This document shows, in pieces, positions 1 to 11,665 of a stretch of 64,000 nucleotides of DNA. Each line of letters starts with the position of its first letter. Within the stretch, counting starts at the first letter, position 1. The notes below the pieces were generated by a model that did no database searches, had not been told where the DNA came from, and saw only the letters and a program-made list of their open reading frames with translations. This stretch comes from Rostrohypoxylon terebratum (lineage: Eukaryota > Ascomycota > Sordariomycetes > Xylariales > Hypoxylaceae): positions 124,001 through 188,000 of the forward strand of contig MU385905.1 of assembly GCA_022497145.1 (NCBI GenBank), in the 5' to 3' direction. The position numbers were made by a program, and so were the translations under genes.

Positions 1-2559
1 AACGGCATGCGACGTCCTAAGTTCCGTATTCAGCTCTCCGGTAACCCTGTGCTCGGTGACGGAAAATCCGACAACCAGAACCATTCCATCATCTTCTACC
101 GTGGTGAATACATCCAGCTTATCGATGCCAACCAGGACAACTACTTGGAAGAATGTCTGAAGATCCGATCGGTGCTTGCTGAATTCGAAGAAATGAAGGT
201 CGAAAACGTCTCCCCTTACACTCCTGGTGTCAAGAACGAAGTTCAGGCTCCTGTCGCTATCTTGGGTGCTCGAGAGTACATTTTCTCAGAGAACATTGGT
301 ATCCTCGGTGACATCGCTGCCGGCAAGGAACAGACGTTTGGTACTCTCTTCGCCCGAACTCTATCCCAGATTGGCGGTAAGCTTCATTATGGTCATCCTG
401 ATTTCCTCAACGGTATCTTCATGAATACTCGTGGTGGTGTTTCCAAGGCTCAAAAGGGTCTACATCTAAACGAGGATATCTACGCCGGTATGAATGCACT
501 CCTCCGTGGTGGTCGTATCAAGCACTGTGAATACTACCAGTGTGGTAAGGGTCGTGATCTTGGTTTCGGTTCCATTCTCAACTTCACTACCAAGATCGGT
601 ACTGGTATGGGTGAACAGATGCTCTCTCGCGAGTACTACTACCTCGGCACACAGCTACCCCTCGACCGCTTCTTGTCGTTCTACTACGCTCACGCTGGTT
701 TCCATTTGAACAACATCTTCATTATGTTGTCTGTTGAGATGTTTATGATAGTTCTCATTAACATCGGTTCACTTCGAAACCAGACGATTGCCTGCGACTA
801 CAACCGAAATGTTCCTATCACAGACCCGTTATTCCCTACAGGATGTGCAAACACGGATGCCCTCATGGACTGGATCTACCGTTGCGTCATTTCCATCTTC
901 GTCGTTTTCTTCTTGGCTTTCGTACCCCTTATTGTCCAAGAACTTACCGAGCGTGGTGTGTTGCGTGCCGCTACTCGTCTAGCGAAGCAATTCTGCTCTT
1001 TATCGCCTTTCTTCGAAGTATTCGTTTGTCAAATTTACGCCAACTCGGTCACGCAAGATCTGTCCTTCGGTGGTGCTCGTTATATTGGTACTGGTCGTGG
1101 TTTTGCTACTGCTCGCATTCCCTTCGGCGTCTTGTACTCTCGATTCGCGGGTCCTTCCATCTACTTCGGTGCTCGTCTGTTGATGATGCTGCTATTCGCG
1201 ACTTTAACCGTCTGGCAAGCTGCGTTGGTGTACTTCTGGGTTTCGCTCCTTGCTCTGGTTATCTCGCCCTTCCTCTACAACCCTCACCAATTCGCGTGGA
1301 ATGATTTCTTCATTGACTACCGTGATTACCTTCGCTGGCTCTCGCGTGGTAATTCTCTCAGCCACTCGTCGTCATGGATCTCCTTCTGTCGTCTATCACG
1401 TACAAGAATCACTGGTTACAAGCGCAAGGTTCTTGGAGACCCGTCTGGCAAACTCTCCGCTGACGTGCCTCGTGCTGCTATCACTAACCTGTTCTTTGGG
1501 GAGATCATTGCTCCACTTCTATTTGTGGCAACCACGCTCATCCCATACTTATTCATTAACGCACAAACCGGTGTCAAGGCCAATGATTCTTCAGCCAAAG
1601 CAACTGCGTCTCTTCTCCGTGTTGCCATTGTTGCCTTCGCGCCCATTGGTATCAACGCGGGTCTGCTCGGTGCTCTTTTCGGCATGGCCTGTTGTATGGG
1701 TCCGCTACTCAGCATGTGCTGCAAGAAGTTCGGTAGTGTCTTGGCAGCGATTGCCCATGCCGTCGCCGTCATTGTCCTCCTCGTATTCTTTGAAGTAATG
1801 TTCTTCCTTGAGGGCTTTGACTTTACGAAGACGCTCTTGGGAATGATCACGGCCATTGCGATGCAACGTTTCATCTTGAAGCTCATCGTTTCGCTAGCAC
1901 TGACTCGTGAATTCAAGACAGATCAATCCAACATTGCGTTCTGGACAGGAAAGTGGTACTCAATGGGTTGGCACTCGATCTCTCAACCGGCGCGTGAATA
2001 TCTCTGCAAGATCACGGAGCTGAGCATGTTCGCCGCTGACTTTATCCTTGGTCACATCCTGTTGTTCATCATGTTCCCTGTCATCCTCATCCCCCAGATT
2101 GACACTTTACACTCTATGATGTTGTTCTGGCTCCGACCTAGGTATGTTCTATCATTTACTCACCTCATATATATTAGTTCTAGCCGCTAACAGATTTGTA
2201 GCCGACAAATCCGTCCGCCTATCTACTCGATGAAGCAGTCGAAGCTCAGGAGAAGACGTGTCATTCGTTATGCTGTCCTGTACTTCGTTATGCTTGTTGT
2301 GTTCGTCGCCCTAATTGTTGCGCCAGCTGTCGGTGGCAAGCAGATCGGACCGACACTAGAGAAGAGCCTCTCTAAGCTCCCGATTCCTTTAGCGCAGCCG
2401 GGTCCGACCCAGGATCACGACGACACTAGGAACCGCACCCAGACGGGAACCGGATCGATCGGATACTCTGGTCCGGGATTAGCATCGATGACAACGGCAA
2501 CGGCAGCGGCGACGTCGACGTCCAAGTCAGACGACTCCAAGAAGTTCCGATTTGTCTAA
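1..2559 (+). CDS. FKS1: 1,3-beta-glucan synthase catalytic subunit (C-terminal part, 5' end outside window)
   Basis: Polymerises UDP-glucose into 1,3-beta-glucan at the plasma membrane; the main wall glucan synthase and echinocandin target (family GT48). The frame is already open at base 1, so the gene starts upstream; 832 residues of a roughly 1,900-residue family are visible. Exons are 1-2141 and 2202-2559; the 60-nt intron 2142-2201 has a GTATGT donor, a GCTAAC branch and a TAG acceptor, and splicing restores the conserved stretch LRPSRQIRPPIYSMKQSKLR. The start of the window carries the GT48 landmark QLSGNPVLGDGKSDNQNHSI, followed by many hydrophobic membrane segments to near the end; the last 60 residues are a Ser/Thr/Ala-rich cytosolic tail. 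Single-copy essential gene in most filamentous fungi. Identification is very secure; only the 5' limit is missing. Confidence 0.97.
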
Positions 2560-5386
2560 TGAACATTGAAGTGATACCTGTACCATAAAAGAATAAAAGT
2601 TGCTGGTTACTCTGCCAGTTTACGGAATTAGGGCGAGTACTAATTAGCGTTGTAATCGCGCGAGACTGTACTTGAGGTGTTGTGTGTATTGATTGATTAA
2701 AGAGGGCGGCATGGCACAAGGTATTTCTCATTCGTCGTAGAGTCGGGCATAAATGTTTGCAGGTTATTTTCTTTTTTTTCTGTCTCTGAATGGAAACGAG
2801 ATGGTGTTCAATAATGACAAGGGTTCCTGTTGCATTTACCAACTACGACTTGGGTCCCTACGCATAGAGTGCTTATGGGCCAGAGCAAATAGTGTCCGCA
2901 GAGATTGTAGCATCGGAAGCAAGGCAGAATAGCACAAGCTAACGATGTGAAGAATTCTCTGTCAAATTTTTAACTTATTCTTACATTCCTAGTATGTACG
3001 CATGAAGTAAGTGATCGATCGGTTTGCGAGTGCCTACTTGAGACTTGAGTCTTAGGTAGGTCCATACCCACATTATGTTTGTATGGTATATGTAAATAGG
3101 ACCTAGGTAGGTTACCTACGGTCCTACGTACTACACAAGTAGGTAGGCATTGACTGATGTATGTAGTTACTACCCTACTCCATATTCTTTGTGAGGTATG
3201 CATTTTTTATACATGCATGGATTTGTACGAGTAGTACTGATTTGAGATGTTGTACTACCTACTAGGTAGTAGACTAGTAGTAATATATGTAGTACAAACT
3301 TACGACCGGTGACAGCATATGTTGATCTTATCCGAGACAATCCGAGACAAATGTACATTTCGTATGATCGCACCTGAAATAGGTACTAGTACCTACTTAT
3401 GTCCTACGGTCTACCTAGGTAAGTACCTAGTAGCGATACTATAACCTTAAATGTTAGTATGCGATACGAAGTACGGTAACTGCAGATTGCGATCGCATCT
3501 CGTGTGTGTTCTACGTTCCACGTTCCACAACCAGCATCTATTACATGAAAGATAACGCGTATAAGTTAGTACCTATACCTGCATAGGTACCTAAGCATAA
3601 ACGAGACTTCGTCCTTTGGCACGTAATCGAATCCAACCTGAATCCATCCATCATCCAATCCACCAATCCATTTCAATCCAACAAAGCTTCGACACATGGG
3701 GAATCTTTTTTTACGCCACCTACGTCTACTATCCTAACTCAACTATACTAACCTACCTATCTAATTCATCATCTGGCTCGCCATCTACAAAGGTACCTAG
3801 CTTACATGCTTGCTATCTAGCATGATGTGTATACATGTATGCTACATGCTATATGTATGCAAGTCATACTAGGTAGTGAGCAGTGAGCACAGCCATCACT
3901 GCGTATGGGTATATGGGTGTATGGCTATTATGATGGTTATAGTCAGAGAAAAAGAAAAGGAAAAAGAAAGAGCAATGTAACCCACAGCATAACTCGGAAG
4001 CTCGGAATAGGGAACAATTGCCCAGTCAGTCAGTCAGCCAGCCAGCCAGCCAACATGATCGATTGTAATTTATCACATCCACTCTTATTGAAGTAAGGGA
4101 ATTGGGAATCTCACTCATCTTTTTGTATCAGTCACTTGGTTCCTATCCTAAAGATTCCTAAGATCGACATCCAACACACCGCTCAGGCACCGAGGGAGGC
4201 GAAACAAACTGGGCCCTTGGACCTTGGTAACATGACGAGACTTGACCAGACTCGATAAGATTCGATAAGACTCGACAAGACTGGTCAAGAAGCGATTTAT
4301 GCAGCCTCTGTTACCCTTTATAAAACTACCTAGCCGTTACTAGATTGGCCCAATTAGTGCCAGATTTACCAGATTTGGCCTGGCTCTCGGCCGCTGGCAA
4401 TGGATGCCGTGATCTTTTTGGCCGCCGTTCGACATCATCCCGTTGCCGCCGTCAGCCCAGTAGCCCAGTAGCCCAGCATTGGCAGGCTGCGCTACAATGG
4501 ACTTTAAGGTCGCCAAGTGCCTTTGTGCCCGCTAGGCCCGTCCTCCTTTGCCCCCATAAGGCTCCATTATAACTTGACTTGTGGACCGGAGTGGACCGGA
4601 ACTGTGGATAGGTATGACGAAACGCGGATGACGATCTTCAGGGCATCTCCATAATAAAATTCGAATGCAGATTTTTGCCATTGGCTACAAATCACAAGTC
4701 TCATAATTCACGTTATCGTGAAGCCCGTACGTAATTCAACGCCATGTGAGGACGGCTCGGCCTCCGGGGGGGTACCCACATATGTATGGAGTCATTAATA
4801 TGGGTTCCTTGGGTTCCTGATGTTTCTGATGGGTTCGCCAACTTCACTATGGATTCTCTTGAGAGTTTTCTCTCACACACACCTCAGGCGTTTATGATAA
4901 CATTCCCTCGGTCCTTGCTCGGTGACATCCACCCGCAACTGAAGAAAACTCCAGTCCTGAAGAGACTGGTCCCTTTTTGTCATGATCTGGAGGGGGTCTC
5001 ACTGTGTAGAAGGGGTCGTACAGAGTCTACAGGGTCTCCAGGGTCCGGGGGAGGCTACGTCAGTAGATCTTTGTAATCTTCAAATTTTGTATATCTCAAC
5101 ATAAAATCCTTTGTCACTTAGGTATGTATGTATGTATGTATGTATATCAACCAGTCTTAAGATGAGGCTGGTGAAATTTGGATCTCTTTGGACCCCTTAT
5201 TCCCCAAGCAGCCTGGGCCTTTCTATTTCCCTATTTCCCTATTTCTCCCACATTCCAAACCTCTTCCCCTTCCTATCTACCCCGTCTTCTCCTTCTCCAA
5301 CAGGCCTTCCCCATACTATTCATATCCGCTTGATACCAAACAAAACTCACCTGAGCGCACGACTCAGCTAGCTGGACTACGACAAC
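2560..5386. other. Intergenic: FKS1 3' flank and sugar-transporter upstream region
   Basis: No convincing gene. From about 3040 to 3880 it is packed with CTAG- and GTAC-containing short palindromes (ACCTAGGTA and relatives). Positions 4022-4052 hold a CAGT/CAGC tetranucleotide tract. The 200 bases before the transporter start are pyrimidine-rich, as is usual for fungal leaders. Short open frames here, such as 4786-5076, have no recognisable protein content. Confidence 0.5.
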
Positions 5387-7264
5387 ATGGGGCACGTAGA
5401 CGATGCCAATGGCGCGCCCACGTATTGGGGCACGTCCGGAAAGAGGTTACAGAACTTGATCACGGCTGTGGCAACGACAGACTTTTTGTTGTTCGGCTAC
5501 GACCAAGGCGTTATGTCTGGTATCATCTCCGCGCCGGCCTTCACTTCGGATTTCCCTGAAGTCAACGGCGACAGCACGTACGAGGGTTTCGTAGTCTCGA
5601 TATACGCCGTCGGCTGTTTCCTCGGAGCCTGTTTTATCCTTTCTTTTGGAGACCACCTCGGTCGCCGCAAGTCTATCTTCCTCGGTGCCAGTATTATGAT
5701 TATCGGTGTCATCATTCAAGTCTGTTCTCAGCCGACCGGTGCTGGTGGTGGGCCGACGGCGCAATTTATCATAGGGCGATGTATAACGGGAATAGGAAAC
5801 GGTATAAATACGTCGACGGTGCCAACATATCAAGCAGAGTAAGCATACGCTCCGTCCGAAGTCCCTTCATCCCTAGACTCTAGTATCACCCGACCGTGTA
5901 TGAGACGAATTTTACTAACACGGATTTTTTCTTCTCTATCTATAGATGCAGTCACTCGCACAATCGCGGTAAGCTCATCTGCATTGAAGGCGGTAATGTC
6001 GCCATAGGAACTTTGATCGCTTACTGGATCGACTACGGGTGCACATACGGCCCACACGCTTTCGTCTGGCGATTCCCCATCGCTTTCCAGTGCGTTTTCG
6101 CCCTCATCGTCATCTGCCTCATGACCCAGTTGCCCGAATCTCCCCGTTGGCTATTGAGCAAGGACCGTAATGAGGAGGCGGCTACTGTGTTAGCGGCTCT
6201 CAACGGAGAACGACGCGACGACCCCGCCGTCCAGACTCAGGTTGCTGTTATCGTTGATGCTATCCGCGCCTCTGGTCATGAGGGCGGTGTAACCTCCATG
6301 AGGGATCTGTTCACGAATGGTCCTACGCAGCATCTTCGACGTCTATTGCTGGGTGCTTCCTCTCAAATGATGCAACAGCTATCAGGATGCAACGCCGTCA
6401 TTTATTATTTTCCGATTCTGGTGCGTCTTTATATCTCCCCTTAACTACTAAGCCCCCCTCTATTTCCTCTATTTGTGTGCATATAAGACTAATTGATTCA
6501 ACCACCAGTTCCAAACGTCGATCGGCACCTCACACAACCTAGCTCTCTTGTTAGGAGGTGTGAACATGGTTGTGTACTCTATCTTTGCTACAACTTCGTG
6601 GTTTGCCGTCGAGCGGATCGGACGCCGGAAATTGTACCTGATTGGTACAGTTGGACAGTGTTTGTCGATGGTTCTTACATTCGGTGCTCTCATTCCTGGA
6701 ACTGAAGAGGCTGCCAAGGGAGCAGCCGTTGGTCTATTTGTAACTATGAAGAATTGCCCTTTTGAATTTGATATCCTAGCTAACCTGTTCGAACAGACTT
6801 ATATCGCCTTCTTTGGTGCAACCTGGCTACCGCTACCATGGCTTTACCCGGCCGAGATCAACCCGCTCAAGACCCGAGCCAAGGCCAACGCAACTTCGAC
6901 TGTATCCAACTGGTTATGGAATTTCTTCATTGTCATGATTACGCCAGTCCTCCTAAGCAACACAGGCGAGAGTGGTTGGGGAACGTACTTATTTTTCGCT
7001 ATCCTCAATGCGATTTTCTTCCCTATTATCTACTTCCTGTACCCCGAAACTGCCGGACGTACCTTGGAAGAGATCGACATCATCTTCGCCAAAGGCTACT
7101 CTGAGAAAATTAGCTACGTTAAGGCCGCTCAGGAACTGCCCCGTCTCACCGAGGCTGAGGTTCGGGAGAAGGCTCGCGAATATGGTTACTCAGACGAGGA
7201 AGCCACCGTTGATACTCTGGAGAAAGTCGAGGTAGAGGTGTCAACGCCGCCCTCTTCTGATTAA
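5387..7264 (+). CDS. MFS sugar (hexose-type) transporter
   Basis: Plasma-membrane sugar:proton symporter of the MFS sugar-transporter family, 541 residues after splicing, the usual length. Exons: 5387-5838, 5946-6420, 6509-6739, 6797-7264. Family signatures are in order: GYDQGVMSG in helix 1, GDHLGRRKS in the loop between helices 2 and 3, the PESPRWL motif before the central loop, QQLSGCNAVIYY in helix 7, ERIGRRK, PAEINPLKTRAKA and YPETAGRTLEEID at the end of helix 12. The last intron (6740-6796, 57 nt) has no stop and is a multiple of three; it would add 19 residues that break the conserved GLF-TYIAFFGATWLPLPW stretch, so it is removed here (GTAACT donor, GCTAAC branch, CAG acceptor). The substrate cannot be read from sequence; glucose or another hexose or pentose is possible. 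Confidence 0.93.
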
Positions 7265-8329
7265 AGCACTTTAGGTGACGGTGACATGATTGCGAGAGTT
7301 AAGATGTGAGATGGATTACGATCGTCATTTTTTATATCGGTTATGCTCGGTGATGCCCATCTTGGGTTGGACTTTAGACGACTGTTATGATATGTGCGCG
7401 ATTCGGAGGTCGTCATGAGGTGCAGTAGTGGTTTTTCCCTATTAATTTGGTTTCGCTTTATCTCTACGGGTATGAGTACTTTGAATGGTACCACATTGTA
7501 TTATGGGTCTACGCTGGCTCTTTATACACTGAGAGATTTTTGGTGCATAGTAGGAGGATTTAAGTAATTATTCTTTCGTTATTACATTTCTACGGGCTCG
7601 TTGATATACCCCAGGGCTAGCAGAGGCTTGGTCCGAATTACGTTGGATTGAGACTGAGTATAGATCTCTCCAGTTGTTGTATTACCTAGAGATACACATA
7701 CACACATAAAACGATAGACGGGCGAGTATCCCTCTTGAATATTGAAGCATTGGATAGTTGAGCAATACGACACCAATTGCATCATCACATGTTTTGAAAT
7801 CGCTCAATCGTGAATCTTTTCCTCTTACGGATAGTTGGAAGTTCGAGACTCTCACGTTGATGTTTTCTTATCAAGGTAGAACAACAGGGGCATTAAGCTT
7901 AAAGTATCGGCATATCCAAATCTGTCGTCGGATGTAACCACATCTGCATGAAGATCCCACCAACACCACTGCCGACGTCACTCATAGGCAAAACCGGTTC
8001 ACGTCACATCACGCTCAAAATGTGACGCCGATCCCTCTGATAGCTTATCAGGAGTGATCGCAAGGGGTTGCGTGGGTTGTGTGGTTCAAGCCTCACAGGC
8101 TCACAGGATATACAGCATAGGTACTAGCTTGTACCGACTAACTCATACTAATCGACATAGGCGTGGAGATCCACGTATAGGCCGGCTTTCCCTCTCGGTT
8201 CCGGAAAAGGACCGCATTTTAGTATCGATATTTGTATCGATTTGGTCTGTCGGTACACAAGACAGGATTTGTTATTGTTCGCTAGCCTATCTCGCAAGAA
8301 CAGCTCATTTGTAGAGGGAAAAGGGAGTT
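7265..8329. other. Intergenic: transporter 3' flank and upstream region of the GPI-type gene
   Basis: About 1.06 kb with no supported gene. Base composition is unremarkable and no repeat stands out. Confidence 0.45.
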
Positions 8330-9503
8330 ATGGCATCAGCTTTAGCAGGTTTCGCAGCGAATCTTTCCCATAGGCGGCTAAGGCAGCCGCTCTTACTATT
8401 CCTCTCGATCTTGACGCAGTCTATCGGAGCCCAAGAACCGACGCCTAGCATCGTCTCCGTGTTTTTACCGTCCTACGGACCGAGAGACTGGGCCGCGCTA
8501 CGAGGTAGCATAATATCTAGTGTACGTCCTTCCGAATAATCCCAATAACTAAGTCACCAAATCAGCCAACTCAAACCCCCGAATAACGTTGTGTAGAACG
8601 ACGTTGAAACGACATATACCATCTTCTGCGCTGCGGACGAGAGCCATAGCTGCAACATCGGCGGCGGCACTCTGCTCCCGTTTACCTTCGCTGAGGGACC
8701 TTTGACATACCACTACGAACAGACAATTAATTCTACAATGTATGTTATTATTTTATTCTGCTTTGTTCTATGTCGTACATTTGTCCCCCCCTTTCTACTT
8801 TCCCTTGCGTCCTCCTCCTCCTCCTCCTTTACCCCCTTCCCCACGAACACAACTTTTGTATACCAACAAATCGTATAACTCCTCTCTCTCGATTCGACTA
8901 ACCCTGGCACAAATAGATCCGTAACCCAAGCCTGCGTCCTATCCAACACCACGGCCGCCACCTGCAGCGGTTCCACTTCCCTCGGAGCAATTACTCTTGG
9001 CCCCTTATCCGGGCCTAGCTCGACCTCTGTCGCGCCTTTCACGCTTGCCGGTAAGCTCCGACCCACCCGCTCCTCCGTCCCTAGGCCTGTTGTCCTATTG
9101 TCCCATTGTTGTCTATCTGCCGGATTCCTCATCCCCCCCCTTTAATATCAAACATCCCCAAAGCACACTCCCATCTACCCTATCCTTGCTCCCCGCTAAC
9201 CTACCTCCGCACCTAGGTCCCTCCCTCCACTGGGCCGCCCTCACGCTCGCCGCGCCCCCGCAGACGAGCACAGCCGGCAGCCTCACGCTAACATACTACA
9301 GCACCGGAGCCGCGGGACCGACCGACACCTCCAGCTCCGGGACCGTGCACAGTGCTAGCGCGACAACCGCGACAACAAATGATCCCACGGCGCAGATCGA
9401 GAGCGAGAGCACGAGCGGTGGGCAGAAGACCATCAGAACCCCATTCGGTGCTATCTCTATGCTCTCGATGGCAGTCTTAGGTACCATTGTTATCTTGCCG
9501 TAG
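8330..9503 (+). CDS. Small secreted, probably GPI-anchored protein of unknown function
   Basis: Four exons, 8330-8521, 8597-8739, 8917-9050 and 9217-9503, give 251 residues; all joins have GT-AG borders and matching phase. The N-terminus has a basic then hydrophobic stretch (RRLRQPLLLFLSILTQSIGA) that fits a signal peptide cut near residue 34. The middle has four cysteines (FCAA, SCNIG, ACVLS, TCSG) and an N-glycosylation sequon in SNTTA. The last 100 residues are Ser/Thr/Gly-rich and end in a hydrophobic tail (MLSMAVLGTIVILP) with no basic residues after it, typical of a GPI-attachment signal. The arrangement resembles a common group of uncharacterised fungal surface proteins. No enzyme motif is visible, so only a cell-surface location is inferred. 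The splice model is internally consistent but untested. Confidence 0.75.
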
Positions 9504-10259
9504 CGAGCTAGCCGATGGACGATGGAGGGTACGAACCAAAGGTCGTTTGCGGTCTCGGACTCTGTTGGATATCACCGTTCTAAATTTAGACTTACTGCGT
9601 ACATACAGACAGACATACAGACAGACATATATTTATAACCAATTGAAGTTCGATTTATTAAGGTACGATGAATCTTTGAGTCTATGACAGCGGTTGCGCC
9701 TCCGGGAGTATCCAAAAGGGGCGAGGAATATTCAAGATCTTGTGAGATAGTCTATCGTATTAGGCCATAGGTTATTGATCAAATACTCGTAACCTGAATA
9801 GGGACCAAATCCTGGGATCTCGACACACCTACAAAATTTAAGAAGACTCGGGTAGTAAACGGTACGAACAATTGACTGCTCAAGCAACTGGGCGATTTGA
9901 CTATTATTGTCAATAGCTCTTCGCACTCGGAGCTGCGTTCAGTTGGCATTGGCAACTTTAGATTTTTCGAATTGTACCCTGGATTGCATCACTTCACGGC
10001 AAGTTCAAAAACCACAAATTTGCGCATGAAAACGAGACAAGTACAACGTGGAAGTCAATTCACAAGAGAATAGAAGCAATGCCAGCCCAAATTGGGCACA
10101 TCTCCAGTTTGGGGCTTCCTCTGGTTAATTAGCCCTTATCATCATAATCCTCGTCTCTGCAGCCAACTTTTTCCATGCATATTCCTGACCTCGTTAATTC
10201 GTAAGTGGCCTGTCTACCTAGCACTCAGAGACCGACCGTAGGTTCATCACATCACCGTC
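9504..10259. other. Intergenic between two convergent 3' ends
   Basis: 756 bases between the GPI-type gene (+) and the GH17 gene (-), so this is a shared 3' region. Nothing beyond a short CAGA microsatellite near 9605-9627 is seen. Confidence 0.45.
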
Positions 10260-11665
10260 TTACTCGTCGCTAGGTGAGTACCGCCCTCCCATACCCCAGA
10301 ACTGCTCAGCCATGAACGTGCCTGCCTCGGGTTTCTTCCACATGTCGTTGAAGGCTGTGAAGAGGATCAGGTCGTTCGCGTTGTCTGAGTATGCGCTCTT
10401 GATAGATGAGAGCGCGGTCGACTGCTGACTCATTCCAGGTACGGCTAAACCATTGGCTTCTCCCTGCCAGGGCCAGCCTGTCTCGGTAACGACAATACGC
10501 TTGCTCGCATCAGATAGCTTACTGCGAATCTTACTGACAGTAGATGTGATAAACGAGCCTGCTTGGTGAGGGCCTGTGTTCGGGTCGAAGAAGGGATGGA
10601 TGTTGACGGCACAGTAGTCCGACTGATCGCAGAGCTCAGGGTGAGACAAGGCGGCGACGAATGTATCCACAATGACGACGGGACCTTGGTATCCCGCAGC
10701 TCTCAGCGCAGAACGTGCTTGGCTCAGTGCGCTAAGTGACTGGTCTACGGTTGCTCCACCGTTGTTGACTAATTCGTTGCCGACTGAGACAGTGTCGACA
10801 ACACTCCAGTCGTGCTTAACGCCGGCTGCCATAGTAGAGACGGATTGTTCTACAGAGTTGATATCGTAGATTCCAAGGAAGAGCTTGTTGCCGTACTTCT
10901 TGGCAGCAGCGTATGCCGTCGCGACCTGATCGCAGTCAACACCATACAAACGCATCACGCCGTAATCTTTAGCTATGAGCGCGAAATCGGCATCAACTTC
11001 GCTAGCAGACTTGCAACCTCCACTACCCTTGTAAGGAGAGTAAGTGACACCGTGGAGAGCACCCCCTCCGGAAACAGGAGGAGAAGGGGGGGGAGGTGGC
11101 ACGGAAGACGCCGAGGGAACCGAACTTGCCCGAGACGATCGGGAAGACGGGATGGGCTCGAAAGTCGAAACATGCTTCGAAGTAGCGGGCCAGGTAGTAG
11201 ACCAAGTGGTTGACGAAGCAGTGGACGAAGCAGTTGATGAAGTAGTAGAGAAAGCCGAAGTAGACTCCTCCGGCACAGTTGATCCCTGGGATGACATAGC
11301 CTTAGTAGGGGCAATGACTGTCGAGGTGGGGGTAGCTAGCGTCTTGTGCGTCTCTACCGATGCGGGAACGTAGACTACCATCTCAGTAGTGGTATGAATT
11401 GGCTTGTTGTTTTGGTCTACGTAGACCACGACTTCGGGCATCTCAGTCGTTACACTGTATTTAGTATCAGTGATGGTGATTTTACCCCCCGTGGGGATGA
11501 TATCCCGGTGGGCCTTGTGCTGGTGGGCATGTTGATGTCCTCCTGCTATTGTATTAATTTAAGCGTGCCAATTATGATTCTGTATTGCAACAACAACTTA
11601 CTGGGCTGCCCAGCAGACAGGCCGAGAAGGGAAAGAAAGGCGAGAGAAATCGTGATAGATTTCAT
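10260..11665 (-). CDS. GH17 cell-wall beta-1,3-glucanase/transglucosidase (Scw4/Scw10/Mp65 type)
   Basis: Secreted glycoside hydrolase family 17 protein acting on wall 1,3-beta-glucan. Exons on the minus strand are 11665-11602 and 11545-10260, giving 449 residues. The first exon encodes a signal peptide (MKSITISLAFLSLLGLSAGQ), which is why the start is placed there rather than at the later in-frame Met at 11441. A His-rich/basic segment (HQHAHQHKAHRD) follows, as in Mp65/Scw proteins, then a Ser/Thr-rich linker with SSTA repeats, then the catalytic domain beginning GVTYSPYKGSGGCKSASEV. The acid/base Glu lies in SVGNELVNN (about residue 279) and the nucleophile in VVTETGWPW (about residue 378). 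The acceptor is a tandem TAGCAG, so a one-residue alternative is possible. Whether it hydrolyses or transfers glucan cannot be decided here. Confidence 0.92.

Noticed and set aside
1416..1916. 166-codon open frame antisense to FKS1
   Set aside because: It mirrors codon bias of the real gene on the other strand, has no family features and lies inside conserved coding sequence.
4786..5076. 96-codon frame upstream of the sugar transporter
   Set aside because: No family features, promoter location and low-complexity end; chance frame.
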